Positions 46,740-57,765 are shown, counted from the first letter of the stretch. The stretch is 64,000 bases of DNA from Ceratopteris richardii (GCA_020310875.1 CM035430.1:106777979-106841978), one strand, 5' to 3'. Numbers and translations: made by a program. The notes: generated from the letters alone by a model not told the origin.

Positions 46740-47830
46740 TGTTGGGAGTGATGGTTGGATGCACTCAAGAGATTGAGTTGAAGCTGCTAAACCTGCTTTG
46801 CTTCAGCCCTCCTTTGCTTCAGATATGCTTAGTACACTTGCTTATCTTCCAAATGATACCAAGAAAGCATATATGTACTTTGCAAATGATATGTGAGATG
46901 ACCAAATCAAAACAGATAACTTGACACTTCAAAAATCAAGGAAAACTTGCTATTTTTGTAGTGATACCTGCTCAGTCTTTCACTCAGTGTGACCAGCACA
47001 CTAACAATTGATCTAATTCCTTCTGGACATATTAAATTAGCTTAGCAAGCTACCATTTGCAAGTGGAATGAGATAAAATGATGGACTATACTCAGAGAAA
47101 GATGTTTAGCAAAAATATGTGTACCCCCGACTTTTTAGGAACACTGCAGAAAAATATCAGTGACGACTTCGAGTGAGATTTCTCCGAGATGGCTGATCCT
47201 TTGGCCTTGAAATTTTGTAGGCATGTAGTATGCTTAGAGCTGGTTCCAATGTGCTTTGAATCACTTGATTTGGTTCAGTAGATCCTGAGATATGCTCCTT
47301 TGACGTTGACAGACTTGGAGTAGATGACTCAGAGACAACAGAGATAGTGAATGTGTATACTTCTATTGATTGATGTAATTGTACATACTCATTAGCTTGA
47401 CAATCATAGCTAAATGAGGTGTTGTGGTGTAGGCTATGAAGTAGCACTAACACACACTGAGTTACAACAGTAGAATGCCTCGGGGAGTGAGCTCAATTGG
47501 ACTAGCTAACCCGCGAGTTTCTTCCTTCACTTTTATATGAGTTAAGTGATCATTTGAATTTGAAATTCAAATCTAGGCTCCCTAGAATCTCTCCTCTAAA
47601 AGTAGGGAGATATTCTCTCAATCACAAGCTCCAATTTTTCCATGAATCTATCAAGTAGGTGTGATTACATGTGAATGCCAAGTCACATAGACTTTTACAA
47701 TGGGTAAGAAGTAAGAACTTATAAGCATAAGTTCACATGGTCCTTTCTCCAAGTGAATTAAACTTCCAAGATTTCAACACCACATTTCCAAGGTTCCAAG
47801 TCAAGTGTGAAGGCTTGAAATGCACCAACA
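46740..47830 (-). repeat. 5' LTR of Copia-E
   Basis: 1091 bp, partner of 41356-42446. TGTTGGG to CCAACA on the plus strand. It would drive minus-strand transcription of the element. Confidence 0.97.
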
Positions 47831-47835
47831 GAATA
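47831..47835. repeat. Target-site duplication, right of Copia-E
   Basis: GAATA, partner of 41351-41355. Confidence 0.95.
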
Positions 47836-48900
47836 GAGGAACAAAAACGGGTAGAGGACCATATTGTAAACTTAGCATTGATGGCTAAGATTATCGGCAA
47901 ACAAACAAAGGAGCCGACAAGTGTGGAAGAAGCACTCCAAAATCCGGGTTGGAGAGCTGTTATGCAAACAGAATACAATAATATCATGAAGAATGGAACT
48001 TGAGAGCTAGTAGAGCGACCTCTAAAATGGAAGGTCATTGGCACCAAGTGGATCCGAAAGCTAAAATACAAGGCAGATGGTACTTTGGAGAAGTACAAAG
48101 CTAGACTTGTTGTGCAAGGCTATTCGCAAGTTGAAGGCATTGACTTCGGTGAATAATTTGCCCCGACAATAAGGATGACTACTATTCTGCTAGTACTAGC
48201 TGTGGATATGCATAAACAATGGGCAGTATATCACATGGATGTCAAATCAGCATTCCTGAATGGAGACCTCAAGGAGGAGGTATATGTGTCTCAACCACCG
48301 AGCTTTGAGGTTTCCCATTTAGAGAACAAAGTATGCAAGTTGAAGAAGGCATTGTACGGGCTAAAACAAGCCTTGAGAGCATGGTACAAGTGAATAGATA
48401 GATATCTCTTGGATATAGGATTCAAAAGTTGGGCCTCTGATGCTAATTTGTATGTTCTTAAGAAAGGAGGGAAGACAAGTGTGATTGTACTCTATGTAGA
48501 GGATCTTCCAATCTCCAAAAATGATAATGCACTTCTAAAACAAACAAGAGATGCCTTGAGTTCAGAATTTGAGATGACATATTTGGGCTTAAAACATTAT
48601 CCCTTCAGTCCCGAAGTCCCACAAGAAATAGGGAAGATCTTTATTTCACAACAAAAGTATGCAAAGTAGGTGTTGATGGCATTTGACATGGGGATTGCAA
48701 AGAAATCTTTACACCGATGGAAGTCAACACAAAATTATCTATTGAAGATACTTCACCACTGGTAGATATTGGAAGATACAGGAGATTACTTAGAAGTCTC
48801 ATTTACTTGTGTAATAGGAGACTAGATATCTCTTATGTTGTTGGTGTAATAAGCAGGTTCTCTAATAAGCCATGCCTAACACATTGGAAGCCATGCATGT
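47836..48900 (+). pseudogene. Copia-D reverse transcriptase
   Basis: Copia RT in broken frames: [77 protein letters not shown], then VLYVEDLPIS, where the active-site YVDD reads YVED. Stops occur at about 48001, 48154, 48391 and 48667, and a frame change follows. The polymerase is dead. Confidence 0.85.
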
Positions 48901-49460
48901 AGATATTCAAGTATGTTAAAGGAACCATTGAGTATGGCATTCTTTACAATGAGGGATCATCTTTGAGTGGATACTCTGACTCCGATTGGGCGAGGGATAT
49001 TGATTCCAAAAAATCAGTCTCAGGGTATTGCTTCTCTTTAGGTTCTGGAATTGTTTCTTGGATCAGTAAGAAGCAATTGTCTGTAGCACTATCTTCTACC
49101 AAAGCTGAGTACAAAGCAACATGTTTTGCTACATGTGAAGTAGTATGGTTGAGAAGGGTCCTATGAATATAGGAATTTAAGGACAGGAGGCTACAAGGTT
49201 GAGATGCGACAACCAGAGCTGCATAGCCATCACCAAGAATCCAATTTGTCATGCATGTACTAAGCGCATAGAAATCTAGTACCACTATGTGTGAGAGTTG
49301 ATAGAAGATGGAATTGTGAGGTTATTCTATTGTCGAACAAAAGAAAATGGAACAAAAATTTTCACCAAGGCTCTAGGGAGAGAGCATCTGTATCGACATC
49401 TTTTGAAGCTTTGCATTGAACCAAGAAAGTAGTTCACCGTAGGTGGACACTGAGGGGTTG
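48901..49460 (+). pseudogene. Copia-D RNase H and pol end
   Basis: It shows SGYSDSDWARDIDSKKSVSG, SWISKKQLSVALSSTKAEYKA and then broken sequence. The end of pol (FTKALGREHLYRHLLKLC) is at about 49350-49430, followed by the purine-rich CACTGAGGGG and a probable LTR start. Confidence 0.8.
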
Positions 49461-50240
49461 TGTTAGATATACTCAATACTCCACCCACAAGTGACCACGA
49501 ATGATTCATGACACTCTAAGATCTACTGCCCCCTTTATGAGGAGACTCTTGTATAAGAGTCCGGACATTTTTATGAGGTCTACATGAGGCGAGCAATAGT
49601 TCTAGATGATCTATGTGAGTCCACTCAGAAGGTTAGCCAAGGTGTATACTTCAGTCACATCGGAATTCTGAAGGTATGACAGTTCGAAAGTCAACCAATC
49701 CGAAATTATGGTGACTTTTCTAAGATTTTGGAGGTATGATAGTTTGGTAGTCAACCAATCAAAAATCACGGCAATATGTCGAGTGGAAGTTTGGTACGTT
49801 GCGAGTTTGGTCCCATGTGACTCCAATTATGATAGTGAGTCTTGTGGAAGTCTAGTGGAAGTCCAGTCCGGTGGAAGTCAGAAGCAGTGAGTGTTCAGTC
49901 GAGAGGTTTACTTTGTTCAATGATTACACAATTTAGGTTGTCCCGAAATTATAGGTGATCCCGACAGTTATGCCTAAAACATAGCATCAGGCCGTCCTGG
50001 AGATCATGCCTAAATCAGAATGTTCGGCAAGACAAATCACTAAAGAGAAATCATAGACACACACTATAAAGCCCTTCCTCTAGATTATATCTATATCGCC
50101 ATCGAAGCTCCATAGTGGGAGTGCACAAGTGGACAATATCATCAATGTATATTATTGTTGGCAATTTGACATTCTGAGTTCTCTATCTCTCTATCTGTGT
50201 ACAATTTTTTTTATCTGTTCTGCTTCTCATTACCCTACAT
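49461..50240 (+). repeat. Probable 3' LTR of Copia-D (right end uncertain)
   Basis: It starts TGTTAGATAT after a GAGGGG tract. It contains a diverged tandem duplication of about 60 bp (49662-49720 and 49721-49780, GGTATGA-AGTT-G-AGTCAACCAATC) and a TATAAAG near 50066. No partner LTR exists, so the right end is a guess. Confidence 0.5.
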
Positions 50241-50329
50241 GATGATCCATTTCTGCTACATTATTCTAGATCGTTATATATTTTTAATAGAAGGCTATAA
50301 TGTGCTCATGATAGTAGTGCTTGCTGATG

Positions 50330-51330
50330 TGAAAGAGAAGAAAGACAAAACCACAAAGAGAAAGGAGATCAAGAAATGAATCAAGGGGCCTAAGGAACCC
50401 ACCATCATAGTGGATGCCCCTATGATTTATAAGAAGAATACTTAACCAAAGTAGGGCTTGTAAACTCACGACGACTACCAAAGACCTTTTCCTAAATAGA
50501 AGATGTGTACCAAGTCAAAGAAAGGAAGTCAAGATCCCAAAATGAGGAGTGCAAATCAGATTACACAATTGAAGTCCCTACCAACTTCAAAAAGCACATG
50601 CTTGAAGAGAGAAAAATCCGAATTGAGATCCCTAAGAGGGAAGGGATGCAAGGAGTCGATCAAGAAATTTTCTCCCATAGGATCCATATGCCAAGTGAAG
50701 CAAAGTTGGTAAAAAGGGGGCCATACACATACAATGAGACCTACTCTAGGAAACTCAAAGAAGAGATTGAAAAATTGTTGGAAGGGGGTTTCTTATACAA
50801 AATTGAACACATTGAGTGGTTCACACCCATAGTGGTCGTTCCCAAGAAGAATGATAAACTACATGTGTGTATGAATCTCAAAAAGTAAATGAAGAAACCA
50901 TAAGAGACAATTATCCAATATCAATAATTGATCACTTCTTGGAATGGGTGGCTAAAAAAGATATGTATATCTTTCTTGATTGATTATTGGAATATAGCCA
51001 AGTATCCATAGCCTCCAAAGACCAATACAAAATCGCATTGACTACAAAATGAATAATATACAACTTTAGGGTAATGCCACTTTGGCTGACCAATACATAG
51101 GTAACTTTTCAATGACTCATGTTCCATGTGTTCAAACAGTTCCTTTAGGACTGTCTTAAAGTTTTTAAGGATCACCTCTATGCTCACTCAAAACTTAGAC
51201 ATCACCATGTACCCAATTTGAGGTGAATATTTGAAAATCGAAAACTATTTAAACTGTGCTTGAATTGGGAGGGGTGTGTTTTCATGGTGCATCACACCAA
51301 GATCTTGGAATATCTAGTCTCATTCACTTC
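50330..51330 (+). pseudogene. Gypsy-4, decayed reverse transcriptase fragment of the Gypsy-2 family
   Basis: 50505-50888 is colinear with Gypsy-2 pol 29770-30260: VPTNFKKHMLEERKIRIEIP, GPYTYNETYSRKLKEEIEK, GGFLYKIEHIEWFTPIVVVP, CMNLKK. After that, RT continues with many stops: IRDNYPIS, DMYIFLD, FRVMPLWLTN, then CVFMVHHTKILEYLVS near 51290. The active-site region has lost its reading frame. It has no LTR nearby, so it is a fragment. Confidence 0.8.
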
Positions 51331-52180
51331 TAACTTTTCTTCTTTATTTTAATTAAAGTCCCAGAGAATAGGCTAAGGCTGAACTTCCTTTTATTTAAAA
51401 AAAAAACCCTTCAACGGCTTCCACTACGCAACAGACACATACAAGTCTGTCGTATTCAAATGTGTACAAATCCAAAACCCAAATTGTAGCAGTTTCAGGA
51501 CAAAGAAGTACATGGATTGCAATTTTCATGCCTGAACGATGAGCTGAATCACCAAGGACGAACGACAACTAGCTGAGCCCCATAATGAATGACTTTGTCA
51601 TAGCTTTCCATGGTCACTCAATGATTTTATGTACCTATAGGAAACACTGGATCTGCTACCACTTCCACTCATCACTTATTCTGATGAATTGTTTGGCTTT
51701 GTTCCAAGGAACACGAGACACCGGGTGGGGAGAATCGGGAAGATAAACCACTTTGCCGCCAACTTGTCAGCCCCCCGAGTCTTTCGAGCTAATACAAGTT
51801 TTCCATTTGATTTTGGGAATCCCCCTCCTATTGGGGTCCCCAGTCTACTTTGGCCAATTCTTTCTCCGTAGGTCTCCCAGGAACAAGGGGTTCAAACAGT
51901 GGAAACAGCTCTAGAAACAAGAGACCAGCCAGTGGATCAGGTTTGATGAGACATAGAGTTCCCTCGAAGAATGGACTCTTCTTCAAAACAGGTGTTTAGT
52001 ATGGGACCACTCAACTACCCGCCTTCTCTGCGGATGGGATCTTCCCTGCCTAGAGGACCTCAAATGGAACAATGGTAAGAAACTATCCAGAATTCACAAC
52101 TTCAAAGAAAACTTAGATGGTCATCACACTCTTAACAAGGTGTGGTGCCTTTCTTGGACAAAACTTCGATGGTGTAAGGA
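51331..52180 (+). other. Unrecognised segment, less AT-rich than its right neighbour
   Basis: No known transposon domain is visible. It contains an A10 run near 51398, a 60-codon open stretch (51689-51871) and, at about 51850-51871, TTGGCCAATTCTTTCTCCGTAG, which resembles a splice acceptor. Neither side reads as a protein I recognise. It could be a pseudogenised genic fragment or an unknown LTR. Confidence 0.3.
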
Positions 52181-52189
52181 TGTAAGGTA

Positions 52190-52660
52190 GTGCATGCATG
52201 TTCATATATATGTATGTTATGTATACATGTTTATGCATGAATGTGTGCATGTCATGTATGTATGCATGTATATGTATGATATGCATATGTATGTTAGTGT
52301 AAGTATTTATGTGTGTGTGTGTGTGTTGTGTATGTATGCATGTTCACTTATGCATGAATATGCATACATTTGAATTATGTTAGGGTATCTAAGTTATGTA
52401 TGCATGTATATGCATGGTATGTAATGTATGTATGCATGTAATTTATGTGTGCATGTCATGTATGTATGCATGATCATTTATGCATGTGCATGTTTGCATG
52501 AAAGTTATGATAATGCATGTGCATGTTTGCATGAAAGTTATGATAATGCATGTATGTTTTGCATGTGTGCTTGTGAATGTATGATTATGTGTGATATGCG
52601 TGTCATTTATGTTAAGTGTATGTATATGCATGTTAGCTTATATAATATGTTTAAATATGT
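52190..52660. repeat. TG/ATGCATG-rich simple repeat
   Basis: Irregular run of ATGTATGCATG-type words with a (GT)n stretch at 52313-52326. A 33-bp unit, AATGCATGTGCATGTTTGCA plus 13 bases, is present twice in tandem at about 52483-52550. Open frames here, for instance 52428-52664, are low-complexity artefacts. Confidence 0.8.
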
Positions 52661-53070
52661 ATAAGTATGTGAAACAATGTACTTATATGAATGATTTATG
52701 TATGCTAAAGTAATTGTATGAATGTATTATTTTATTGTAATATGTATGTTTAAATAAATGAATTATCTAAATTTGTTTAAGTTTTAAATGAGTGTTACTT
52801 TTTTATAAATGCATACTAATATTTTTTATGTGATTTTCAGAGCACTGTTGGTGAACTGGAGATTCATGTGATTTTTCAGATATGATTTCCTGAAGATTTG
52901 CAGCCTATTGATGAACTGAAGATTTGCAGCAAAAAGAATTACTTAGCTTAAACTATTGATTAGCTTGTATAGGTTATTCATTAAGCTTGGATAGGTTATT
53001 ATTATTTTATGACATTATCTTATAAATGTGTATAGGAATTTGATCATTAATCTAGTGTCATTTTCATCTT
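52661..53070 (+). other. AT-rich sequence upstream of Gypsy-3 leader frame
   Basis: No gene seen. The motif GGAGATTCATGTGATTTTTCAG / GAAGATTTGCAGC repeats loosely at 52857-52935. It may belong to a truncated 5' LTR of Gypsy-3, but no match to the 3' side was found. Confidence 0.3.
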
Positions 53071-53418
53071 ATGTCTAAAGAGGCTCCTTCAAGTAGTTCC
53101 TTTCTACCTCCAGCTACATTTGAGTTATTATTGCCTAAACCAGTTGAGGAAGTTGAAGAGTTCGTTAAAAATAAGATAGTTAAAGAAACTTTGCATGATC
53201 CTAATAGAACTTTACATTTACTTTCCACTGTTACACCTAGCATTGAGAATAGTGAAGAACTTTTCCCGCCATCTGTATATAGAAGCGTAGATAATTTCCA
53301 AGAAGAATCAAACAAAACTGAAAGTATTAAAGATCAAATAGTTAGTGAAAAAATAATCCTACCTTCTTATTTTGACGCAATAGAACGATATAGGAACGCT
53401 TCACCCTACGGACCTTAG
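53071..53418 (+). CDS. Short open frame upstream of Gypsy-3 gag
   Basis: 115 codons, starting MSKEAPSSSSFLPPATFELL and ending near IERYRNASPYGP. It is acidic and Ser/Pro-rich, without a domain that I recognise. Codon use resembles Gypsy-3 gag. It may be an accessory frame of the element, part of its LTR or leader, or chance. It is separated from gag by 865 bp. Confidence 0.35.
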   Translation: MSKEAPSSSSFLPPATFELLLPKPVEEVEEFVKNKIVKETLHDPNRTLHLLSTVTPSIENSEELFPPSVYRSVDNFQEESNKTESIKDQIVSEKIILPSYFDAIERYRNASPYGP

Positions 53419-54283
53419 GAAAATTTTACCTGTTCTGCGTAGTCACCCTACGTGCGCCGTTAGCGAGGTGAATGAATTGATCCGCCAGTCGTCACAAAAC
53501 GCTCCCACATTTTGAACCCGACGTGAACAACGGCATAGTGGGACAGGTATAAACCTTTTCCTTTCTTGCATATGCATTAGCTTGGTTTAGACGACGTGGT
53601 TGCAGCAGCTTGAGGTGGTCATCGTGCAGAGGCAGATAATACAAACCTTGTAATTCCCTGGCTGTTGAGGGCTGAGCGTATGCTCTGAGCGCCTCCACGG
53701 GAATAGGCAAGTAGTAAATCTCATCTCTACACCCTTACCATCAACATTTTTGAAGAAAAACATTTGCACTCACAGCACTTAGATTTTTTGTATTAGGCAT
53801 TTATTGCTCAACATATGTAACTTGAAAATTTCACACGCACTTGAGCTTCTGCATCAATTGAATTGTCAGGTATATTTTCTTAACTTGCATCTGTTTCTGC
53901 TTAGTTAAATAGGGATTAGGAGTCATAGGAATTGTTAGATTTGAAATAATTACTAGATTTTAATTTAAAAAGGTTTTTTTTTATTTTTGAAAGATAGCAT
54001 TTATTTAGGATTGTTTAAAAAGTTCAAGTTTAGCTAGTATCTAGTTTTATTAAATTGTTAAAGATTGTTTCATTAGCATAAGTTTAGGTTGAAAATTCAA
54101 CAAGATTTTTCATTAAAAAGTTAGAATTTATTTTTAATACTTGTTTAAAGGTTATTTTAAAATTAAGTAAATCTGGAATCAATCAACTTAGTTGGTTTAG
54201 TAAGGGAACAAAAATCTAAAGTCCAAAAAGAAATCAAGGATTATATTAAGAAACTCAAATCTAGTTCTAGTATACATAACAAA
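53419..54283 (+). other. Probable Gypsy-3 LTR end, primer region and leader
   Basis: A GC-richer block (53440-53560) contains GCTCCCACATTTTGAACCCG, where an LTR end CA followed by a primer-binding site could lie (about 53513-53530), but no tRNA match is certain. From 53780 the leader is AT-rich, with T runs, and has no gene. Confidence 0.35.
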
Positions 54284-56641
54284 ATGGATGAGCTATTTAA
54301 AAATATGATGTCAGAAACCCAAGGCCAAAAAGTAGTAGAAGCTATGTTAAAAGAAAAAGGTAAATTTACTGGAGTTAACACAACTAATTACTTAGACACT
54401 TTTGAAGACCTAGCAAAACTACACGGTTTGCCAATTGATAAATGGGTAACATTTTTAGTAAGACTTGCAATAGGTTCAGCCATTAGTGTTATAGAACCTC
54501 ATAAAGCACTTGCATGGGAAGAATTTAAAAAACAAATGCACAAAGAATTTTACTTAGAAGATTATAGTCAACACAGTAGGGAGGGATTTATGAAGTGGCT
54601 TAGTTCACCAAAGACCCAAATATCTCTTACACAATTACATGGAGAATTTATGAAGATATTTTCACAACTACCTGAGCAAGATAGGACTGCTCTTACACCA
54701 GATATAGTACTTTATTTCCTAAAAGTTTTACCTACTGACATTAGAAGTGAAGTAGAAAGAAGACTAGAGGAACCTGGAAAAAGATATGGTTTAACACAGG
54801 ACTGGGGGGTACTTAAACAAGTAGTTGAAGTTGTAGCACAAATGAAACAAAGGCAATCATTATTATATGATATGAATTTAAGCTTTCCAACAGTAGGACT
54901 AACTACTCAAAATCCTAAAATTAATATAAACTCTAGTTTAGCTGAACAAGCATCAACATCTAAAGTGCCTAGTGAGTTACAGTTTGAAATACTATTTAAC
55001 AAACTAGATAATATGATGCAAATGCCTGCGAACATATCTAAGGAAGTGGCAACACTTCAAAACACAGTTCATTCCTTAGTTAGTCAAGATAGAACAATTC
55101 TAGGTCCTCAGTTTACTCATGCCCCACAAATGAATCCTATACCTATAGCACCTGTAATGAATCAACCAGTAGCTCAGAATAATGAACGAAGAGGCGCACC
55201 CACCCGACGATGTGTTTGGTGTGACTCCACTGAACATATGTCTTATGCTTGTGAATCATTAAAAGAGGCAAAAGAAAGAAAACTAGTTATTGATATTGAT
55301 AAAAAACTATGTGACTATCGCACCCACCTCCCTCTAGCTGTAAATTGGGGAAAAGGTGGAATGCAAAAACTATATGAAAATATATCAGAGGCACAAAGAA
55401 GCTCATCTGGGGTTAGATTAGAATGCGATGAAAGTGATTTAGATGATGATACATCAAAAGAAACCAAAAATTATTCAATAGAAGCATTGATAAAAGCTAG
55501 AGATGATATAATGAATAAAATTGCATGGAACTCACCTATAGATAATTTCTCTATCTTCTCACATATTGCAAATGTGGAAGAAAAGAGAAAAAGGGATGAA
55601 ACACAAGATTTAGATGAGTCTAATCAAAGAGTAACTAGAAAACAATTAAGAAAAGAACCTAAAAATGTACAATTTAATGAAAATACAAATTTAGATCCAA
55701 TTGAACAGAAAAGAAGAGATATAAGGGAGGGTAAACAACCAGAGACATCAAACAAACCTAATGAATTAGAATCAAAGACTAGTGAAGAAATAGAAAAAAA
55801 TGAGGAAAATACCAAGAAACCCAAAAGAATTCCAAAAGCTATTTTAACTTCAGAACTTGAACAAAAAAATGACACAAAGGAAATACTGTATGATATTCTT
55901 TTAAAAAGTCAAGTGACTATGTCACTTGAACAATTATTTACTATAGCTAAATTAGAATTTAAAGATAATTTTATTAAGATGATTAAAAGAAAAAGATTTC
56001 CCTTAAATACTGATATTGAAATGCATGACAATGTAGATGTAACTCATATTTCTAAAGATTCATTTTCTTTTGATTCTGATGATGAAGAAGAAAGTGAAGG
56101 ATATGTTAATAAAAATTTTTTAGGACCTATAATTCCAGATAATATACAAGAAAAATCTGAAAGCAATTACAAAAAGAGTTTTTGGGCCAGGGGAACACCA
56201 GAAATCAAAGTAAATTTAGGAGATAGGAAAAATTCTTGTACAACTTTAGCTTTACTAGATTCAGGTTCAGAAATGAGAACAGCAGACAATGGATGTGGTG
56301 CACTTCTAGGAGCATGTGCCAACATTCCAATTTCAATAGGTGGCATAAGTGAAACATTTCATTTTTTCATACAAGATAACTGTTCTTATGAAATTATCTT
56401 AGGACAACCCTTTATATGTGAAACTCGTATGGAAACAAAAATAATGGACGATGGATCCGCGTATGCTAGATTTAGATCAAAAGATGACTTACAATCCTTA
56501 CAAGTAATGACTGTTAACCCAAACCATATTAGAAATAGAGAACAAATTAGGAAAACACCTATCAGATCACAAGAGAAAATGCACGAGAGTCATCTACCTC
56601 TTAGTGATTCTGGAACATACTTTGCTCAAAATTTTTACTAG
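54284..56641 (+). CDS. Gypsy-3 gag and protease
   Basis: 785 open codons from MDELFKNMMSETQGQ to TAG 56639. Residues about 25-190 are the capsid (FTGVNTTNYLDTFEDLAKLH, WEEFKKQMHKEFYLEDYS, PDIVLYFLKVLPTDIRSEVE). One zinc knuckle, CVWCDSTEHMSYAC (C-x2-C-x4-H-x4-C), lies at about 309-322. A charged Lys/Glu-rich stretch follows at 390-600. A retropepsin at about 655-750 has ALLDSGSEM (catalytic Asp) and YEIILGQPF. The last codons before the stop hold a slippery heptamer, so gag-protease is probably extended into pol by -1 frameshifting. The frame has no lesion. Confidence 0.9.
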   Translation: MDELFKNMMSETQGQKVVEAMLKEKGKFTGVNTTNYLDTFEDLAKLHGLPIDKWVTFLVRLAIGSAISVIEPHKALAWEEFKKQMHKEFYLEDYSQHSREGFMKWLSSPKTQISLTQLHGEFMKIFSQLPEQDRTALTPDIVLYFLKVLPTDIRSEVERRLEEPGKRYGLTQDWGVLKQVVEVVAQMKQRQSLLYDMNLSFPTVGLTTQNPKININSSLAEQASTSKVPSELQFEILFNKLDNMMQMPANISKEVATLQNTVHSLVSQDRTILGPQFTHAPQMNPIPIAPVMNQPVAQNNERRGAPTRRCVWCDSTEHMSYACESLKEAKERKLVIDIDKKLCDYRTHLPLAVNWGKGGMQKLYENISEAQRSSSGVRLECDESDLDDDTSKETKNYSIEALIKARDDIMNKIAWNSPIDNFSIFSHIANVEEKRKRDETQDLDESNQRVTRKQLRKEPKNVQFNENTNLDPIEQKRRDIREGKQPETSNKPNELESKTSEEIEKNEENTKKPKRIPKAILTSELEQKNDTKEILYDILLKSQVTMSLEQLFTIAKLEFKDNFIKMIKRKRFPLNTDIEMHDNVDVTHISKDSFSFDSDDEEESEGYVNKNFLGPIIPDNIQEKSESNYKKSFWARGTPEIKVNLGDRKNSCTTLALLDSGSEMRTADNGCGALLGACANIPISIGGISETFHFFIQDNCSYEIILGQPFICETRMETKIMDDGSAYARFRSKDDLQSLQVMTVNPNHIRNREQIRKTPIRSQEKMHESHLPLSDSGTYFAQNFY

Positions 56642-57765
56642 ACACCATTGTTGAGCGAGACAATAGTGGTAACTGGTTTGATATCTCGCATAAATGTGTA
56701 AATAAAATAGAAAATGTTTCTGTTTATTTTTCATCTTCAAAATTACAAATTCTAAATAATAAAGATATTCCTAGAAAAACAATTAAAAAATATGAAAAAT
56801 ATTTTAAAGATAAAGGATATATGTCTAAAACTGAAAATATTGAAAACATAATTGAAACTTCTTTTTCCTCTACTTTATTTGATGAAATTGACGAAACCTT
56901 ACATGATGAAAAATTATTACATGTTATTCTTTTAAACTCGTTAAATGAATATGATTTAATTTCAAAATTTGTTTCTGATTTTCATGAAGTTCAAATTAAT
57001 ACAAAGTATAAAACAGTAGATAAAAAAGTGAAACCCGTAGCTCAAGCCTTACCTTAAGGAAGTGATTTAAAAGTTAAACAAGTAGCTAAAGATCCTATCT
57101 TACGTGACATGTCTAAAATAGGTCATAAATTTACCGAAGAAACTATTAAATTAATAAAAATAGGAAATGATGATTCTTTTTTATTACCAACTGAACGTGA
57201 ATTATTTCGTGAAATGATTAAAAATCATGGTAGAGCTTTTTCTCTTTATCCTCAGGAAATAGGATGTGTTGACCCTAGAATAGTTTCTCCTATGATTATA
57301 TTTACTATAGCCCACATACCTTGGAATCTTCGCCCTATACCAGTTCCAAAGGCTCATTTACCTGAGCTAATGAAACTGCTTAAGGAGAAGACGAAAATGA
57401 AAATATTAGAACCTTCCTCTGCACCTTATTCTAATAGATGGTTTACTGTTCCTAAAAAGAATGGTAAACTTAGATTTATTCAAGACTTACAACCCGTAAA
57501 TAAAGTTACTATTAGGAACGTGGGAATCGGCCCTATTGTAGGAGAATTTGTCGAAGCTTTTGCTGGGCATTCTATCTACTCTATGGGTGACTTATATTCA
57601 GGATATGACCAGTTTCAGCTTGCTACTGAAAGTAGAGATATTACCACGATGAAGACTCCTTTAGGATTAGTTCGTATGTGTACTCTTCCCCAAGGAGCTA
57701 CAAATTCGGTAGCACATATGATGAACGCCATAATAGGGTTCTTCATGACTTTATTCCTAATGTGA
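56608..57765 (+). pseudogene. Gypsy-3 pol, N-terminal part with reverse transcriptase fingers and palm
   Basis: The -1 frame opens just before the gag stop and needs no ATG of its own. It has one TAA at 57055-57057 (CCT TAA GGA). RT is recognisable from 57300: PWNLRPIPVPKAHLPELMKL, SNRWFTVPKKNGKLRFIQDL, YSMGDLYSGYDQFQLA, KTPLGLVRMCTLPQGATNSV. Near 57735 the frame shifts; the continuation is in the frame that starts at 57678. Confidence 0.85.
56629..56668 (+). promoter_or_regulatory. Candidate programmed -1 ribosomal frameshift signal
   Basis: Slippery heptamer A AAU UUU (56629-56635), placed in the gag frame as X XXY YYZ, one codon before the gag stop (56639-56641). After a 7-nt spacer comes a hairpin: CAC, mismatch, ATTGT (56643-56651) pairs with ACAAT, mismatch, GTG (56660-56668) around an 8-nt loop. 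The pol frame is -1 relative to gag and is open from 56608. Confidence 0.65.

Larger units (their letters stand above)
41356..47830 (-). mobile_element. Copia-E, nearly intact minus-strand copia element
   Basis: 6475 bp with 1091-bp LTRs that differ at about 11 positions, perfect GAATA duplication, initiator-tRNA-Met primer site, gag, complete pol and polypurine tract. I see only two clear lesions: one missing base in gag near 46250 and one TAG in RNase H at 43025-43027. It is of the same family as Copia-B. Confidence 0.95.
39771..50240 (+). mobile_element. Copia-D, truncated copia element split by Copia-E
   Basis: Plus-strand copia remnant in two parts (39771-41350 and 47836 to about 50240) that join across the GAATA duplication. 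It lacks the 5' LTR and most of gag. The 3' LTR appears to begin at 49461. Frameshifts and stops are frequent. Confidence 0.8.

Noticed and set aside
46714..46764. Upstream ATG of Copia-E gag
   Set aside because: It lies in the LTR and would translate the primer site. Copia-B gag starts at the downstream position.
50197..50379. Possible host gene between Copia-D and Gypsy-4
   Set aside because: The frame spans a probable LTR end and the start of a decayed gypsy linker. No domain.
52428..52664. 78-codon Cys/Met-rich frame
   Set aside because: It is produced by the ATGCATG-type simple repeat; the minus strand is also open.
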